Translations under genes and position numbers: made by a program
Source of the DNA: Chloroflexota bacterium
GTDB taxonomy: Bacteria > Chloroflexota > Dehalococcoidia > Lucifugimonadales > SAR202-VII-2
Direction: 5' to 3'
DNA: 64,000 nt
NCBI GenBank assembly: GCA_003228115.1
Contig: QEVV01000008.1
Coordinates: 1 to 64,000 of the forward strand
Shown here: one piece after another, positions 25,428-34,956 of the stretch
Layout: each line of letters starts with the position of its first letter
Position numbering within the stretch: position 1 is the first letter of the stretch
The notes under the pieces: generated by a model
What the model was told of the DNA's origin: nothing
What the model saw: the letters and a program-made list of their open reading frames with translations, nothing else
The model's database searches: none

Positions 25428-26714
25428 TCAGCCGCTGGGAGTGGCGCCCGCCCACGTGGCCAGGGTTTCCATGATCCGGTCGATATCCGACTGCTCTTCG
25501 CCAGCCTGGGCCGGCACATAGCCACCGCTGTAGCGCTCGTTTTTGCCCATTCCCGGCCAGCGCTCCAGAGGTAGTTCGACAGACTTGTTCTTCTCGGCGT
25601 CCCTGAACACACACATGGGATCGCCGCCGTCCTGGACTATGGCGATTTGCTCTTTTATGAGTTTGCGCCAAAGGATGATGCCCCGGTCGGACTCACCCAA
25701 ACGCTCAAGTGTGCGGTCGACTATTGGGCCCTGCGTAACCCAGGCCACGAAGTCTTGGTGGTTCACCAAGTCGGCAATCACTTTGCCGTCCTCGTAGTGG
25801 AGGGGCACCTCGAAGTAGGGGATGCGGTCCTGGTCGGGGATCTCGTGGCCCTCCGCTGCCTTGTATACGAACAAGGTGACATGCATCGTGTTTTCGTCGT
25901 CGATGGGCACGCGGTACTGCATGCTGCACTTGATGATGTCGCCCACGAAGAGAATGTTGGGGAACAGGGCTGGATGCCCAAGCGTCCAGTCGCCGTGGGT
26001 CTCGTCGTTGCCCTCCACCACCCGGCGCTTAACGACTCCATAGTCAAAGATATCGAAGCCAATCTTCTGGTGGTTGAGGGGATTGGTGTTCACCAACACT
26101 TTGTCGATGCCCTGGCTCTCTGCCCGTATCTTTTGCTGGTACTCGCCCCAATAGCCATGGAGCCACTCTAGGTGGACGGGGTCCAGGGAGTTCTCCTGAC
26201 ATTGCAGCCAGTTGCAGTCCAGCTTGGCGAATCCAACGTCACGGAATGCGTTTGGCCACTCAAAGGGCTCCCAATGGGGGATCATGGGCGCGGGTGCTGG
26301 ACCCAGGTAAGCCCAAAGAATGCCGCCGTAAGGCTGAACAGGATAGCCGTTCAGCTTGATCTTGTCCTTGAAGCGGGACTCAGGCCGCACGGTCTCTTCG
26401 AAAGGTTGCTCTATGCACTGGCCGGTCTCGTCATACATCCAGCCGTGGTACATGCAGCGGAGGCCGTTTTCCTCAGGGATGCCATATGCCAGGTTGACCC
26501 GGCGATGGGCGCAGAGGCGCTCAATGAGGCCGTAACCGCCGCTGCGGTTCTTGTAAAGCACGAGGTCCTCGCCAAGGAGCCTGATCTCCTTCGTTGGTTC
26601 CTCATCCATCTCCAGTACCGCGGCGATGGGATGCCAGTACCGGCGAAAAAGATCGCCGCCGGGCGTTCCGGGACCCACCTGCGTTAGTAGTGCGTTTTCC
26701 TCGACTGAAAGCAT
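25428..26714 (-). CDS. Rieske non-haem iron oxygenase alpha subunit, copy 1
   Basis: This 428-residue ring-hydroxylating oxygenase has Rieske [2Fe-2S] ligands in CAHRR (Cys68, His70) and CMYHGW (Cys87, His90). The mononuclear iron site is DPVHLEWLHG (His181, His186, with Asp178 as the electron bridge). It resembles the single-component phthalate/vanillate-type group rather than two-subunit dioxygenases, and no beta subunit is present. It is the last of three tandem paralogues. No ferredoxin or reductase gene is adjacent, so electrons must come from elsewhere. The substrate is unknown; an aromatic or sterol-like ring is the family expectation. Confidence 0.92.
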   Translation of the reverse strand: MLSVEENALLTQVGPGTPGGDLFRRYWHPIAAVLEMDEEPTKEIRLLGEDLVLYKNRSGGYGLIERLCAHRRVNLAYGIPEENGLRCMYHGWMYDETGQCIEQPFEETVRPESRFKDKIKLNGYPVQPYGGILWAYLGPAPAPMIPHWEPFEWPNAFRDVGFAKLDCNWLQCQENSLDPVHLEWLHGYWGEYQQKIRAESQGIDKVLVNTNPLNHQKIGFDIFDYGVVKRRVVEGNDETHGDWTLGHPALFPNILFVGDIIKCSMQYRVPIDDENTMHVTLFVYKAAEGHEIPDQDRIPYFEVPLHYEDGKVIADLVNHQDFVAWVTQGPIVDRTLERLGESDRGIILWRKLIKEQIAIVQDGGDPMCVFRDAEKNKSVELPLERWPGMGKNERYSGGYVPAQAGEEQSDIDRIMETLATWAGATPSG

Positions 26715-26766
26715 AGGACGTGCCCTCCTTACCGATAGTTGAAACTCTGCCGCTTCCTGCCTGTCC

Positions 26767-28056
26767 CTATTTTAAGTCCGCAGGGTTGACCCCTGTCCAG
26801 GTGGCCATAGCGACCTCAACCTCTTCACCGAAGTTGGGGTCTTCCCCTGCCTGAAGCGCCACGTACTCTTGATAGCGCTCCAATTGCTGAAGCGCCGGCC
26901 ATCTTTCCAGAGGCAATTCGATGGAGACGTTGCGCTCCGGGTCACGGAAAACGTTCATCGGGTCGCCGCCGTCAGCCACGATTTGCAACTGTTCCTTCAA
27001 GAGCTTGCGCCAGAGAATGATGCCCCGGTCCGACTCCCCAAGGCGTTCCAAGCCACGGTCAACCACGGGACCTTGCGTAATCCAGGCGACGAAGTCCTGG
27101 TGGTTGGTCAGATCTGCGATCAAGGGGCCGTCCTCATACTGGAGCGGCACCTTGAAGTAGGGGATTTCATCTTGGGCGGGGATTTCTTTGCCCGGCGCGG
27201 CCCGGTATGCGAAGAACGTGATATGCAGGGTGTTCTCGTCATCAATGGGGACTCGATACTGAAGGTTGGCTTTGATGGCGTCGCCAACGAAGAGGATGTT
27301 CGGGAACAACGCTGGGTGGCCAACAGTCCAATCGATGTCTTCCTCGGAGCCGCCTTCCACCACGCGCCGCTTTACAACGCCGTGGTCAAAAATGGTGAAT
27401 CCAATCTTCTGATGATGCCGGGGAATGAGTTGCACATAGGAGATATCTTTGCCCAGCTTCTCCCGGCGCATCATGGTCTGGTGCTGTCCCCAGTAGCCGT
27501 GAAGCCACTCAAGGTGGACGGGGTCCAGAGAGTTTTCCTGGCACTGGAGCCAATTGCAATTCAAAACGGCGACTCCAATGTCCGCAACCGTGTTGTCCCA
27601 CTCGAACGGCTCCCAGCGGGGCAGCAAGGGAGCGGGGTCGGGTCCCATGTACGTCCATAGCAGACCGCGGTAGTCCTGCACTGGGTAGCCCGGCAGTTTG
27701 ATCTTGTCCTTGAACCGGCTTTCGGGCCGCACCGTCTCCTCGAAGGGCTGCTCAATGCACTGGCCGGTCTCGTCATACATCCAGCCGTGGTACATGCAAC
27801 GAAGGCCGTTTTCTTCTGGGATGCCGTACGCCAAATTCACCCGGCGATGGGCGCACAACCGCCCGATCAGTCCGTGCTTACCGCTGCGGTCCTTGTAGAG
27901 AACCAGGTCCTCGCCCAGTATGCGTACCTCTTTGGTTGGATTTTCATCCAGTTCCAAAGTGGCCGCTATGGGGTGCCAATAACGTCGGAACAAGTCGCCG
28001 GTTGGCGTTCCTGGGCCGACCTTAGTTAGAAGTTCGTTTTCTTCAAGAGTCAGCAT
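26767..28056 (-). CDS. Rieske non-haem iron oxygenase alpha subunit, copy 2
   Basis: This 429-residue middle member of the tandem triplet keeps all ligands: CAHRR and CMYHGW for the Rieske cluster and DPVHLEWLHG for the catalytic iron. It differs from copy 1 mainly after the iron site (the HQTMMRREKLG region and the last 60 residues), where substrate contacts usually lie. Spacing is 52 bases to copy 1 and 79 bases to copy 3, so one transcript is likely. Confidence 0.92.
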   Translation of the reverse strand: MLTLEENELLTKVGPGTPTGDLFRRYWHPIAATLELDENPTKEVRILGEDLVLYKDRSGKHGLIGRLCAHRRVNLAYGIPEENGLRCMYHGWMYDETGQCIEQPFEETVRPESRFKDKIKLPGYPVQDYRGLLWTYMGPDPAPLLPRWEPFEWDNTVADIGVAVLNCNWLQCQENSLDPVHLEWLHGYWGQHQTMMRREKLGKDISYVQLIPRHHQKIGFTIFDHGVVKRRVVEGGSEEDIDWTVGHPALFPNILFVGDAIKANLQYRVPIDDENTLHITFFAYRAAPGKEIPAQDEIPYFKVPLQYEDGPLIADLTNHQDFVAWITQGPVVDRGLERLGESDRGIILWRKLLKEQLQIVADGGDPMNVFRDPERNVSIELPLERWPALQQLERYQEYVALQAGEDPNFGEEVEVAMATWTGVNPADLK

Positions 28057-28135
28057 ATTTAGAAGCTCCTCATGGCATGATTGCTTGGGTCACGGGCTGG
28101 ACGACAGAGTGTCGCACTCCAACCTCCACTATATT

Positions 28136-29422
28136 CTAGCTTGGCAGCTTCTCCGCGCCCACGGGGGTGCCATAGAAATCGGCCCAGCCCCGCAACACCT
28201 CTTCAATTTCCGGTACCGCGGACGTTTCGCCGCCTTCAAGGGGAATGTAGTTGGTGCGCAACATCCCGAACTTGATTTTCTCAAGTGGCAGAGAAAGAGC
28301 TTCGTTTTGAGATGAGTCTCGAAAGACGTTGATCGGGTCACCACCGTCTTCGACGACATCGATCTGTTCGTCGAGCAGCTTCCGGAACATGATCAGGCCC
28401 CGATCGGACTCACCCAGCTTCTCTAGGTCTCTCCTGGCAACGGGCCCCTGGGTCGCCCAGCACATGTAGTCTTGATTGAAGGTCATGTTGACCACGAACT
28501 GCTTTTCGTCCTCGTAGAGCGGGACGTAGCGGTAGGGGACAAAGTCTTGTTTGGGCGCCTCTTTCCCGGGAGCTGCCTTCCAGGTGTAGAGAGAAACGTG
28601 AAACATATGGGTGTCGTCCACGGGTACCCGGAACTGTAGGGCGCTTTGCGTTTCGGAGCCGACCAGAAGAATATTGGGGAAAAGAATGGGATGTCCGTGC
28701 TTCCAGTCGTCATCCTCTTCTGTGTAGCCTTCCAGCACGCGCCGCTTGATGATGCCGTGTTCGAACATGTCAAAGCCGATCTTCTGGTGCCTCATGGGAG
28801 GGGTTGCCTGGCCCCATTTCCACTCCCCGCCTTCGCGGGATCGCACGTACTCTCCAAAATAGCGATGGAGCCATTCCAGGTGCACCGGATCCAGTGAATT
28901 CTCTTGGCCCTGGAGCCAGTTGCAAGGAATTTCAGTGATAGCTATGTCGCGAACGGCGTTGTCCCAGACCAACTGCTCCCATCGTGGCAGCAGAGGCGCA
29001 GGCGTTGGTCCCATGTACGCCCACAGGAGCCCGGCCATGTTCTCAACGGGGTAACCGGGGAGTTTGATCTTGTCTTTGAACCGGCTCTCAGGCCGAACGG
29101 TCTCCTCGAAGGGCTGCTCGACGCACTGACCCGTCTCGTCATACATCCAGCCGTGATACATGCAGCGAAGGCCGTGTTCTTCTGGGATGCCGTAGGCCAG
29201 ATTGACCCGGCGGTGTGCGCACAAGCGGCCAATGAGGCCGTAATCGCCGCTGCGGTCCTTGTAGAGGACTAGGTCTTCGCCCAAGAGGCGGACTTCTTTG
29301 GTGGGGTTCTCGTCAAGCTCAGCAGTGGCGGCCATGGGGTGCCAGTAGCGGCGCATCAGTTCGCCCATAGGCGAACCGGGTCCAACCTGAGTCAAGCGTT
29401 GGTTTTCTTCTACACTGAGCAT
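28136..29422 (-). CDS. Rieske non-haem iron oxygenase alpha subunit, copy 3
   Basis: This 428-residue first gene of the triplet is the most divergent of the three, with FGEYVRSREGGEWKWG in place of the shorter loop of the other copies. The Rieske (CAHRR, CMYHGW) and iron (DPVHLEWLHR) motifs are intact. The ATG at 29422 is preferred because AGGGGG precedes it by 6 bases and it aligns with the MLSVEEN start of copy 1; a GTG at 29497 would add 25 unrelated residues. A promoter is visible upstream. Confidence 0.92.
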   Translation of the reverse strand: MLSVEENQRLTQVGPGSPMGELMRRYWHPMAATAELDENPTKEVRLLGEDLVLYKDRSGDYGLIGRLCAHRRVNLAYGIPEEHGLRCMYHGWMYDETGQCVEQPFEETVRPESRFKDKIKLPGYPVENMAGLLWAYMGPTPAPLLPRWEQLVWDNAVRDIAITEIPCNWLQGQENSLDPVHLEWLHRYFGEYVRSREGGEWKWGQATPPMRHQKIGFDMFEHGIIKRRVLEGYTEEDDDWKHGHPILFPNILLVGSETQSALQFRVPVDDTHMFHVSLYTWKAAPGKEAPKQDFVPYRYVPLYEDEKQFVVNMTFNQDYMCWATQGPVARRDLEKLGESDRGLIMFRKLLDEQIDVVEDGGDPINVFRDSSQNEALSLPLEKIKFGMLRTNYIPLEGGETSAVPEIEEVLRGWADFYGTPVGAEKLPS

Positions 29423-29506
29423 GCAGAACCCCCTGTTGAGAGACGACAAGCCGCGTTTGTGATCGCCGCCATCGGAGTGAGGGCGCACCCCCACCAATGA
29501 ACACTT

Positions 29507-29536
29507 GTTTTATCACCGCCACGCCTGCCGTGTCAA
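29507..29536 (-). promoter_or_regulatory. Promoter of the Rieske triplet
   Basis: On the minus strand TTGACA (29536-29531) and TAAAAC (29512-29507) have an 18-base spacer. It lies between the divergent Rieske and aroC units. Confidence 0.6.
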
Positions 29537-29617
29537 GAAAGAACGGTGGCGGGAGGCTGCCGATTTGCTGTATCTTTGAGGCGTGTGACGGCTATCGACA
29601 CCTGCCTGAGGAAAGCA

Positions 29618-30796
29618 ATGAGCAGTCTTGAGTTTGTAACCGCCGGAGAGTCCCACGGCAAAGGCCTTGTAATCATGGTCAAGGGGATGGTCGCCGACCT
29701 TCCCTTGTCTGAGGAGTACATAGCTGCTCAGCTCGCCCGTCGACAGCTGGGATATGGCCGCGGCGGCAGAATGAAGATCGAGAAGGACTTTGCCGAGATC
29801 ATCTCTGGCGTTCGGCATGGCCTCACTCTTGGAAGTCCCATCTCCATGCTCCTGAGAAATAGGGACTGGGAGAACTGGACAACGAAGATGGCGATCGAAC
29901 CGGTGGAGGAGGAGATCGAGAGAGTTACTCGACTAAGGCCGGGCCATGCTGACCTCGCCGGTGCGATGAAGTACGACCAATCGGACATACGGAATATCCT
30001 AGAGCGCTCCAGCGCCAGAGAGACGGCTGCCCGTGTGGCTGCCGGTGCGGTGGCCCGGCGGTTTTTGGAAGAGTTCGGCATCATCCTGCGCAGCCACGTG
30101 TTGAGCATTGGTGGTGAGTGGATTCCCTCCCTAGAATCCATCGACTGGGATGTCGTCGAGGCTTCACAGGTGCGCTGTGCGGATCCGGCAACCGAGCAAA
30201 GGATGATAGATGCCATCAAGGCGGCAAAGAAGGAAGGGGATACCGTCGGCGGGGCCGTGGAAGTCATCGCTGAAGGTGTCCCTGTGGGCTTGGGAAGCCA
30301 CACCCACTGGGATACAAAATTGGAAGGCAGGATAGGGCAGGCCTTCCTCAGCATTCACGCAGTCAAAGCGGTTTCCGTCGGCGACGGCGTAGGGGCGGCA
30401 GACCGGCGAGGGTCCAAGGTTCATGACGTTGTGGAGCCCTTTGCCGATGGCCGCTGGACACGAAAAACCAACAATGCGGGCGGTATTGAAGGTGGCATGA
30501 GCACCGGAGAACCTATCAGCGTCACCTTCTTTCTGAAGCCAATTTCCACGATGGCGCATCCATTGCCTTCGGCGGACCTCCTCACGGGTGAGTTGGTTGA
30601 GGCCCACTACGAGCGCAGCGATGTTTGTGTGGTGCCGGCCGCCGGTGTCATCGGCGAAGCCATGCTGGCTATCGTTCTGGCCAATGCTTTCTTTGAGAAA
30701 TTCGGCGGCGACAGTCTTGCCGAGACGCGCCGCAACTACGAGGGGTTTCTGCGGACGGTGGGCCCCAAGGGCCGGGCAGGTGAGGCGGCGCTGTGA
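29618..30796 (+). CDS. aroC: Chorismate synthase
   Basis: This 392-residue enzyme converts EPSP to chorismate using reduced FMN. Signature regions are TAGESHGKGL at the start, RPGHADLAGAMKYD and RSSARETAARVAAGAVAR in the middle, and NAGGIEGGMSTG near the FMN site. The ATG at 29618 has GAGGAAA a few bases upstream and gives the usual SSLEFVTAGESHG start; the longer frame from 29546 is not supported. It overlaps the next gene by 4 bases (GTGA). Confidence 0.97.
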   Translation: MSSLEFVTAGESHGKGLVIMVKGMVADLPLSEEYIAAQLARRQLGYGRGGRMKIEKDFAEIISGVRHGLTLGSPISMLLRNRDWENWTTKMAIEPVEEEIERVTRLRPGHADLAGAMKYDQSDIRNILERSSARETAARVAAGAVARRFLEEFGIILRSHVLSIGGEWIPSLESIDWDVVEASQVRCADPATEQRMIDAIKAAKKEGDTVGGAVEVIAEGVPVGLGSHTHWDTKLEGRIGQAFLSIHAVKAVSVGDGVGAADRRGSKVHDVVEPFADGRWTRKTNNAGGIEGGMSTGEPISVTFFLKPISTMAHPLPSADLLTGELVEAHYERSDVCVVPAAGVIGEAMLAIVLANAFFEKFGGDSLAETRRNYEGFLRTVGPKGRAGEAAL

Positions 30797-32454
30797 AGGA
30801 CAACATTGTCCTGACGGGCTTCTCAGGTACCGGTAAAACAGCCATCGGGAAAGAAGTGGCCCGGAGCCTGGGTTGGACATACGTTGATACCGATAGTGAC
30901 ATTGTTGAGAAAGCGGGCAAGCCAATCGCTGACATCTTCAGCCAGGATGGCGAGGCCCGTTTTCGCGATCTAGAGCGCCAGGAAGTCCGCCAGGCTTGTG
31001 CCGGAGACCGGAGAGTCATTTCCGTTGGCGGCGGCGCGATCATGGATGACGAATGCTTCACTACTATGAAGAAGCGCTGCATTGTCGTAGGTCTTGAGGC
31101 GCTACCCGAGACCATATACAGGCGTCTGGCAAAGGGTGGTAAGCACCGTCCTGGCCGCCCGGTCCGCCCTCTCCTCGCCGTAGAAGAACCACTCGAGCGC
31201 ATACGGTCATTGAAGGCCGAGCGTCAGTATCGCTACTCCCAGGTGGACTGGACCGTCCACACTGACGACCTATCCATTGGCCAAGCTGCCGCCGAGGTGT
31301 TGAGAGGGTGGCGCGCTGCCAGGGAGGTTGACCTCCAGACCAGCAGGCCGCAGCCCAAAGACATCGTCTGCGTTGCGCACACATCGTCGGCCAGCTATCC
31401 CCTCTATGTGGGCTGGGGGCTCAGAGAGAAGGTCCCTGAAATCCTAAAGGGCCTTGGCCTTGAGCAGACTGCATACATTTTCACTGACGATCATGTGGTC
31501 CGCCCTCATGCCCGTCAGATTCAGAAGGTGTTGCAAGCGGCCGGATTGGTTGCTCACACCTTCGTTATGCCGTCAGGAGAAGCAACCAAGAGCCTGGACA
31601 CTGCTCAATCCATATATCGATGGCTGGCGGAGCACAGGGCCGAGCGGAACCATGCGGTGCTGGCGGTAGGCGGTGGCATGGTTGGCGACATGGCCGGGTT
31701 CGTGGCCGCGACCTACCTAAGAGGCCTACCGTTTGTCCAGATTCCAACCAGCCTGGCCGCTATGGTGGATGCGTCAATAGGAGGCAAGGTGGCGGTCAAC
31801 CTCGCCTCCGGGAAGAATCTGGTTGGGGCTTTCCACCAGCCGAGGGCCGTTATAGCTGATGTTGAATTTCTGTCTTCGCTTCAGCCGCGAGAGCTTGCCT
31901 CTGGCTGGGCTGAGGCAATAAAGCACGCCTTGATCCTTGATCCTGCTCTTTTCGACCTCTTCGCCAGGAAAACTGACGGGTTGCTTGCTCTGGAGAGAGA
32001 CACCACAACCCAGGTGGTCCGGCGGAGCGTCGCAATCAAAGTTGGTGTGGTGACCGAGGACGAGCGGGAGACGACCGGCCGTCGATCATTGTTGAACTAC
32101 GGTCATACAGTGGGCCACGCTATTGAGGCGGCCACGGAATACGGGGCCTATCTTCACGGAGAAGCGGTTTCCGTTGGCATGATGGCCGCTGCTGAGATCG
32201 GTCATCGTATGGGCATCACGCCTAAAAGGGTGGTCGAGCGGCAGAGGGACCTCCTTGTTCGCTTCCAGCTTCCCGTTACAGCTCCCGGGCTTAATCCTGG
32301 CGCCTTGGAGCAAGCGATCTCCCTGGATAAGAAAACCACGGGTGGCGCAGTTAGGTGGGTGTTGCTGGAGGATATCGGCCAGACGGTTCAGCGCCGCGAC
32401 GTCCCCCCCACGTTGGTGCGAGAGGTCCTAGAGGAGATCTGCTCAAATGGATAG
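30793..32454 (+). CDS. aroKB: Bifunctional shikimate kinase/3-dehydroquinate synthase
   Basis: This 553-residue fusion has an N-terminal shikimate kinase (about residues 1-180) with Walker A GFSGTGKTAIG and the DTDSDI shikimate/Mg site. The C-terminal 3-dehydroquinate synthase has GGGMVGDMAGFVAATYLRG for NAD, PTSLAAMVDASIGGKVAVN for phosphate, WAEAIKHALI, and metal histidines in GHTVGHAIEA and HGEAVSVGM. It thus carries steps 2 and 5 of the shikimate pathway. It starts at GTG and is translationally coupled to aroC. Kinase-synthase fusions occur in several deep-branching bacterial groups. Confidence 0.95.
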   Translation: MKDNIVLTGFSGTGKTAIGKEVARSLGWTYVDTDSDIVEKAGKPIADIFSQDGEARFRDLERQEVRQACAGDRRVISVGGGAIMDDECFTTMKKRCIVVGLEALPETIYRRLAKGGKHRPGRPVRPLLAVEEPLERIRSLKAERQYRYSQVDWTVHTDDLSIGQAAAEVLRGWRAAREVDLQTSRPQPKDIVCVAHTSSASYPLYVGWGLREKVPEILKGLGLEQTAYIFTDDHVVRPHARQIQKVLQAAGLVAHTFVMPSGEATKSLDTAQSIYRWLAEHRAERNHAVLAVGGGMVGDMAGFVAATYLRGLPFVQIPTSLAAMVDASIGGKVAVNLASGKNLVGAFHQPRAVIADVEFLSSLQPRELASGWAEAIKHALILDPALFDLFARKTDGLLALERDTTTQVVRRSVAIKVGVVTEDERETTGRRSLLNYGHTVGHAIEAATEYGAYLHGEAVSVGMMAAAEIGHRMGITPKRVVERQRDLLVRFQLPVTAPGLNPGALEQAISLDKKTTGGAVRWVLLEDIGQTVQRRDVPPTLVREVLEEICSNG

Positions 32455-32519
32455 TAGGTTGTTCTCTGCCTGACCCTTTTCTTGCCAGCGCACTCCTCGT
32501 TTCTCCTCAAGGTTGAAAC

Positions 32520-33737
32520 TTGACCTCTGATGCGACTAAGAGCCCCGGGTTCTGGTTCCTGATCTCTATTACGGGGTCTGGAATATTCATTATCCAGCTT
32601 GTCGTGTTCATGGTCGGGCCGCTGCTCGTATCGATAGCCAACGACTTGAACGTGGAAGTAGCGGTGGCGGGCCAGCTCAACACGATCACCGCGTTCGTCT
32701 GGCTATTCATGGCCTTCGTGGCTGGATACTTTTCAGATCGCCACGGGAGAAGGCTGATCCTGCTCATCGGACTGAGTTGTGCGACTGCCGGCCTGTTGGG
32801 CACGGCTTTGGCGCCGAACTTTCCCGCGGCCATGTTCTTTAGGGCCGTTACTGGGCTTGGGGGTCTCATTCCTCCCACATGCGGCGCTCTCATTGCCGAC
32901 TTCGTCCCTACCTCAAAAAGGGGAAAGGGATTGGGGTGGATGACAGCGGCTGGGGGCATGTCTGTGGTCGTCGGTATCCCCATCATGACGCTCATTGCTG
33001 AGGCTGCAAGTTGGCGCTGGAGCTTTGGGTTGGCCGCAGCTGGTACGTTGCTAGTCTTGCTGCTTGTGCTGGTCAAACTTCCCAACCCAGAGCGAGTGGG
33101 CGTAGCCTCAGGCGGCCTCCTCTCTCGATTCAAGCCATTAGCGAGGCTCAGCCTCATATACGAAATCAGCTTCATTAACGTGTGCCAACGGATTGCGTTC
33201 AGTGCCTTCCTCACCTACTTCGCTGCATACCTCATTGTCACGAAGGGGCTGAGCACCGGTGAGACGGCCCTGCCGATGGCCATCGCCGGAGTGGGAACCG
33301 TTGTCTCTCCAGCGGTAATCGGATATCTCTCTGACACAAAGCATCGCCTCCTAATCATGCCTATAGGGCTGACTATTGGAGGGATAACCGGGCTCATCGC
33401 CTTCCAGGCTGATGTGCCATTGGTGGTCTTGGTTGCCTTGGGCTTTGTTTTCACGACCACCATTTTCTCCGCGTTTCCGGTGTTTATTCTGCTTCTATCC
33501 CTCATTGGAGGCCGGAGGCTAAGGGGGACGGTCATGGGAATACCGCCCTTCAGCAATCAGGGAGGCGCCCTCCTTGGGCCTGCACTTGGTGGACTTGCCT
33601 TGAGCCTGGGGGGCTATGGCGCTATTGGTACTACCTGTGTTGTCGTGTCAGCCTTGGGCGTTATAGTTGCCACCCTCCGTGTTCGAGAGCGGCGAGTTCA
33701 GGAGGCCATCGACTCCGTCGCCACTATGGAAACCTAA
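32520..33737 (+). CDS. MFS transporter, copy 1
   Basis: This 405-residue major facilitator has about 12 hydrophobic segments. The MFS loop signature between helices 2 and 3 is GYFSDRHGRRLIL. The start is uncertain: the only early candidate is a TTG at 32520 after AAGG, and no early ATG is in frame. The similarity to drug or aromatic-acid exporters/importers is general, and the substrate is unknown. It is the first of three consecutive paralogues and may be read through from aroKB, since no terminator is visible in the 65-base gap. Confidence 0.85.
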   Translation: MTSDATKSPGFWFLISITGSGIFIIQLVVFMVGPLLVSIANDLNVEVAVAGQLNTITAFVWLFMAFVAGYFSDRHGRRLILLIGLSCATAGLLGTALAPNFPAAMFFRAVTGLGGLIPPTCGALIADFVPTSKRGKGLGWMTAAGGMSVVVGIPIMTLIAEAASWRWSFGLAAAGTLLVLLLVLVKLPNPERVGVASGGLLSRFKPLARLSLIYEISFINVCQRIAFSAFLTYFAAYLIVTKGLSTGETALPMAIAGVGTVVSPAVIGYLSDTKHRLLIMPIGLTIGGITGLIAFQADVPLVVLVALGFVFTTTIFSAFPVFILLLSLIGGRRLRGTVMGIPPFSNQGGALLGPALGGLALSLGGYGAIGTTCVVVSALGVIVATLRVRERRVQEAIDSVATMET

Positions 33738-33744
33738 AGCCGCC

Positions 33745-34956
33745 GTGGCTGGCCAGCAGCGAGTGAAGCCGGGGTTTTGGTTCCTGGCCGTTTCTGGCGG
33801 TATGGGCCTTTTCATCGTCCAGATTCTGGTGCACATGATGGGGCCGCTGCTCGTGGACATGGCTGAGGACCTGAACGTGTCGGTGGCCGTTGCGGGCCAG
33901 CTGAGTTCCATCACCGCTATTTCTTGGTTCGCGACAGCACTCCTCGCTGGCCCTTTGTCCGATACTTATGGCCGGAAGAAGATGCTCCTCATCGGCCTTT
34001 GGGTGGCTACTCTTGGCACCTTGGGCATGGGCTTTGCTTGGGACTTCCCGTCGGCAGTGTTCTTCCGGATCATGACCGGCTTCGCTGGGATCATCTCCCC
34101 ATCTGTTAGCGCGCTGGTCAGCGACTTTACGCCGATTGAGCGCCGGGGCAAAGGGCTGGGAATCATGGTGGTCGGTGGCAACATGGCGGCCGTTATCGGC
34201 GTGCCTTTGATCACCATCCTGGCCCAGCTGGTTGATTGGCGTTGGAGTTTCTTCGCCACGGGGATTTACGCTGCTGCCATCGGCGTGTACCTCACCGTTT
34301 TCCTGCCGGAATCCAAGCCCGACTCGACTGGGGGACTGAACGTCTTCGGGCGTATGAAGCCCCTCCTGCGGCACCCTCCGATGTGGGACCTCACCATTGT
34401 GAACCTCCTTGTCCGGGCAACTTTCATGGCCTTCCTCACCTACTTCCCTGCGTACTTGATTGTTAGCCACGGCATTTCCACCGCGCAGACCGCCCTGCCG
34501 ATGGCCTTGATCGGAGTTGGCCTCATCGTAGCTTCAGGGGGCGGTGGGGCGCTGGCAGATACCAAGTTCAGACTTAAGGTTCCGGTGGTGGGCCTATGCC
34601 TTGCTGCCGTTCTTGGCGTCGTGCTGTTCAATGTCGACGTTTCGCTGTCTGTCGCCGTGGCCCTAGGCGTGGCCTTTTGTCTGGCAATTTACACACCGTT
34701 CCCGGTAGCTATTACCATCTTCTCCATGCTGGGTGGCCAGCGACTGAGAGGGGCCGCGATGGGGATGGTGGCCTTCAGCAACCAGGGGGGATCGCTACTC
34801 GGCCCGGCCCTCGGGGGGCTGGCCCTCGGATTGGGTGGGTATGGAGCGTTGGGAGTCCTTTGTCTGGGTATGGGGGCCTTGGGCGCGGCTGTGGCCGTGG
34901 TAAGACTTCGCGAGCGCCGCATCGTACCCGTCGATGCGGCAATGGAACCCCAATGA
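33745..34956 (+). CDS. MFS transporter, copy 2
   Basis: This roughly 403-residue paralogue has the loop motif GPLSDTYGRKKML and the helix-4/5 region GLGIMVVGGNMAAVIGVP. The open frame reaches back into copy 1, but a GTG at 33745, seven bases after the previous stop, gives an N-terminus collinear with copy 1 (VKPGFWFLAVSGG). GTG at 33763 is an alternative. There is no good ribosome-binding site, so reinitiation after copy 1 is likely. Confidence 0.85.
   Translation: MAGQQRVKPGFWFLAVSGGMGLFIVQILVHMMGPLLVDMAEDLNVSVAVAGQLSSITAISWFATALLAGPLSDTYGRKKMLLIGLWVATLGTLGMGFAWDFPSAVFFRIMTGFAGIISPSVSALVSDFTPIERRGKGLGIMVVGGNMAAVIGVPLITILAQLVDWRWSFFATGIYAAAIGVYLTVFLPESKPDSTGGLNVFGRMKPLLRHPPMWDLTIVNLLVRATFMAFLTYFPAYLIVSHGISTAQTALPMALIGVGLIVASGGGGALADTKFRLKVPVVGLCLAAVLGVVLFNVDVSLSVAVALGVAFCLAIYTPFPVAITIFSMLGGQRLRGAAMGMVAFSNQGGSLLGPALGGLALGLGGYGALGVLCLGMGALGAAVAVVRLRERRIVPVDAAMEPQ

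Noticed and set aside
34596-34952. Long N-terminal extension of the third MFS gene
   Set aside because: It overlaps the second MFS gene out of frame, and the ATG at 34953 gives a start in register with the paralogues.
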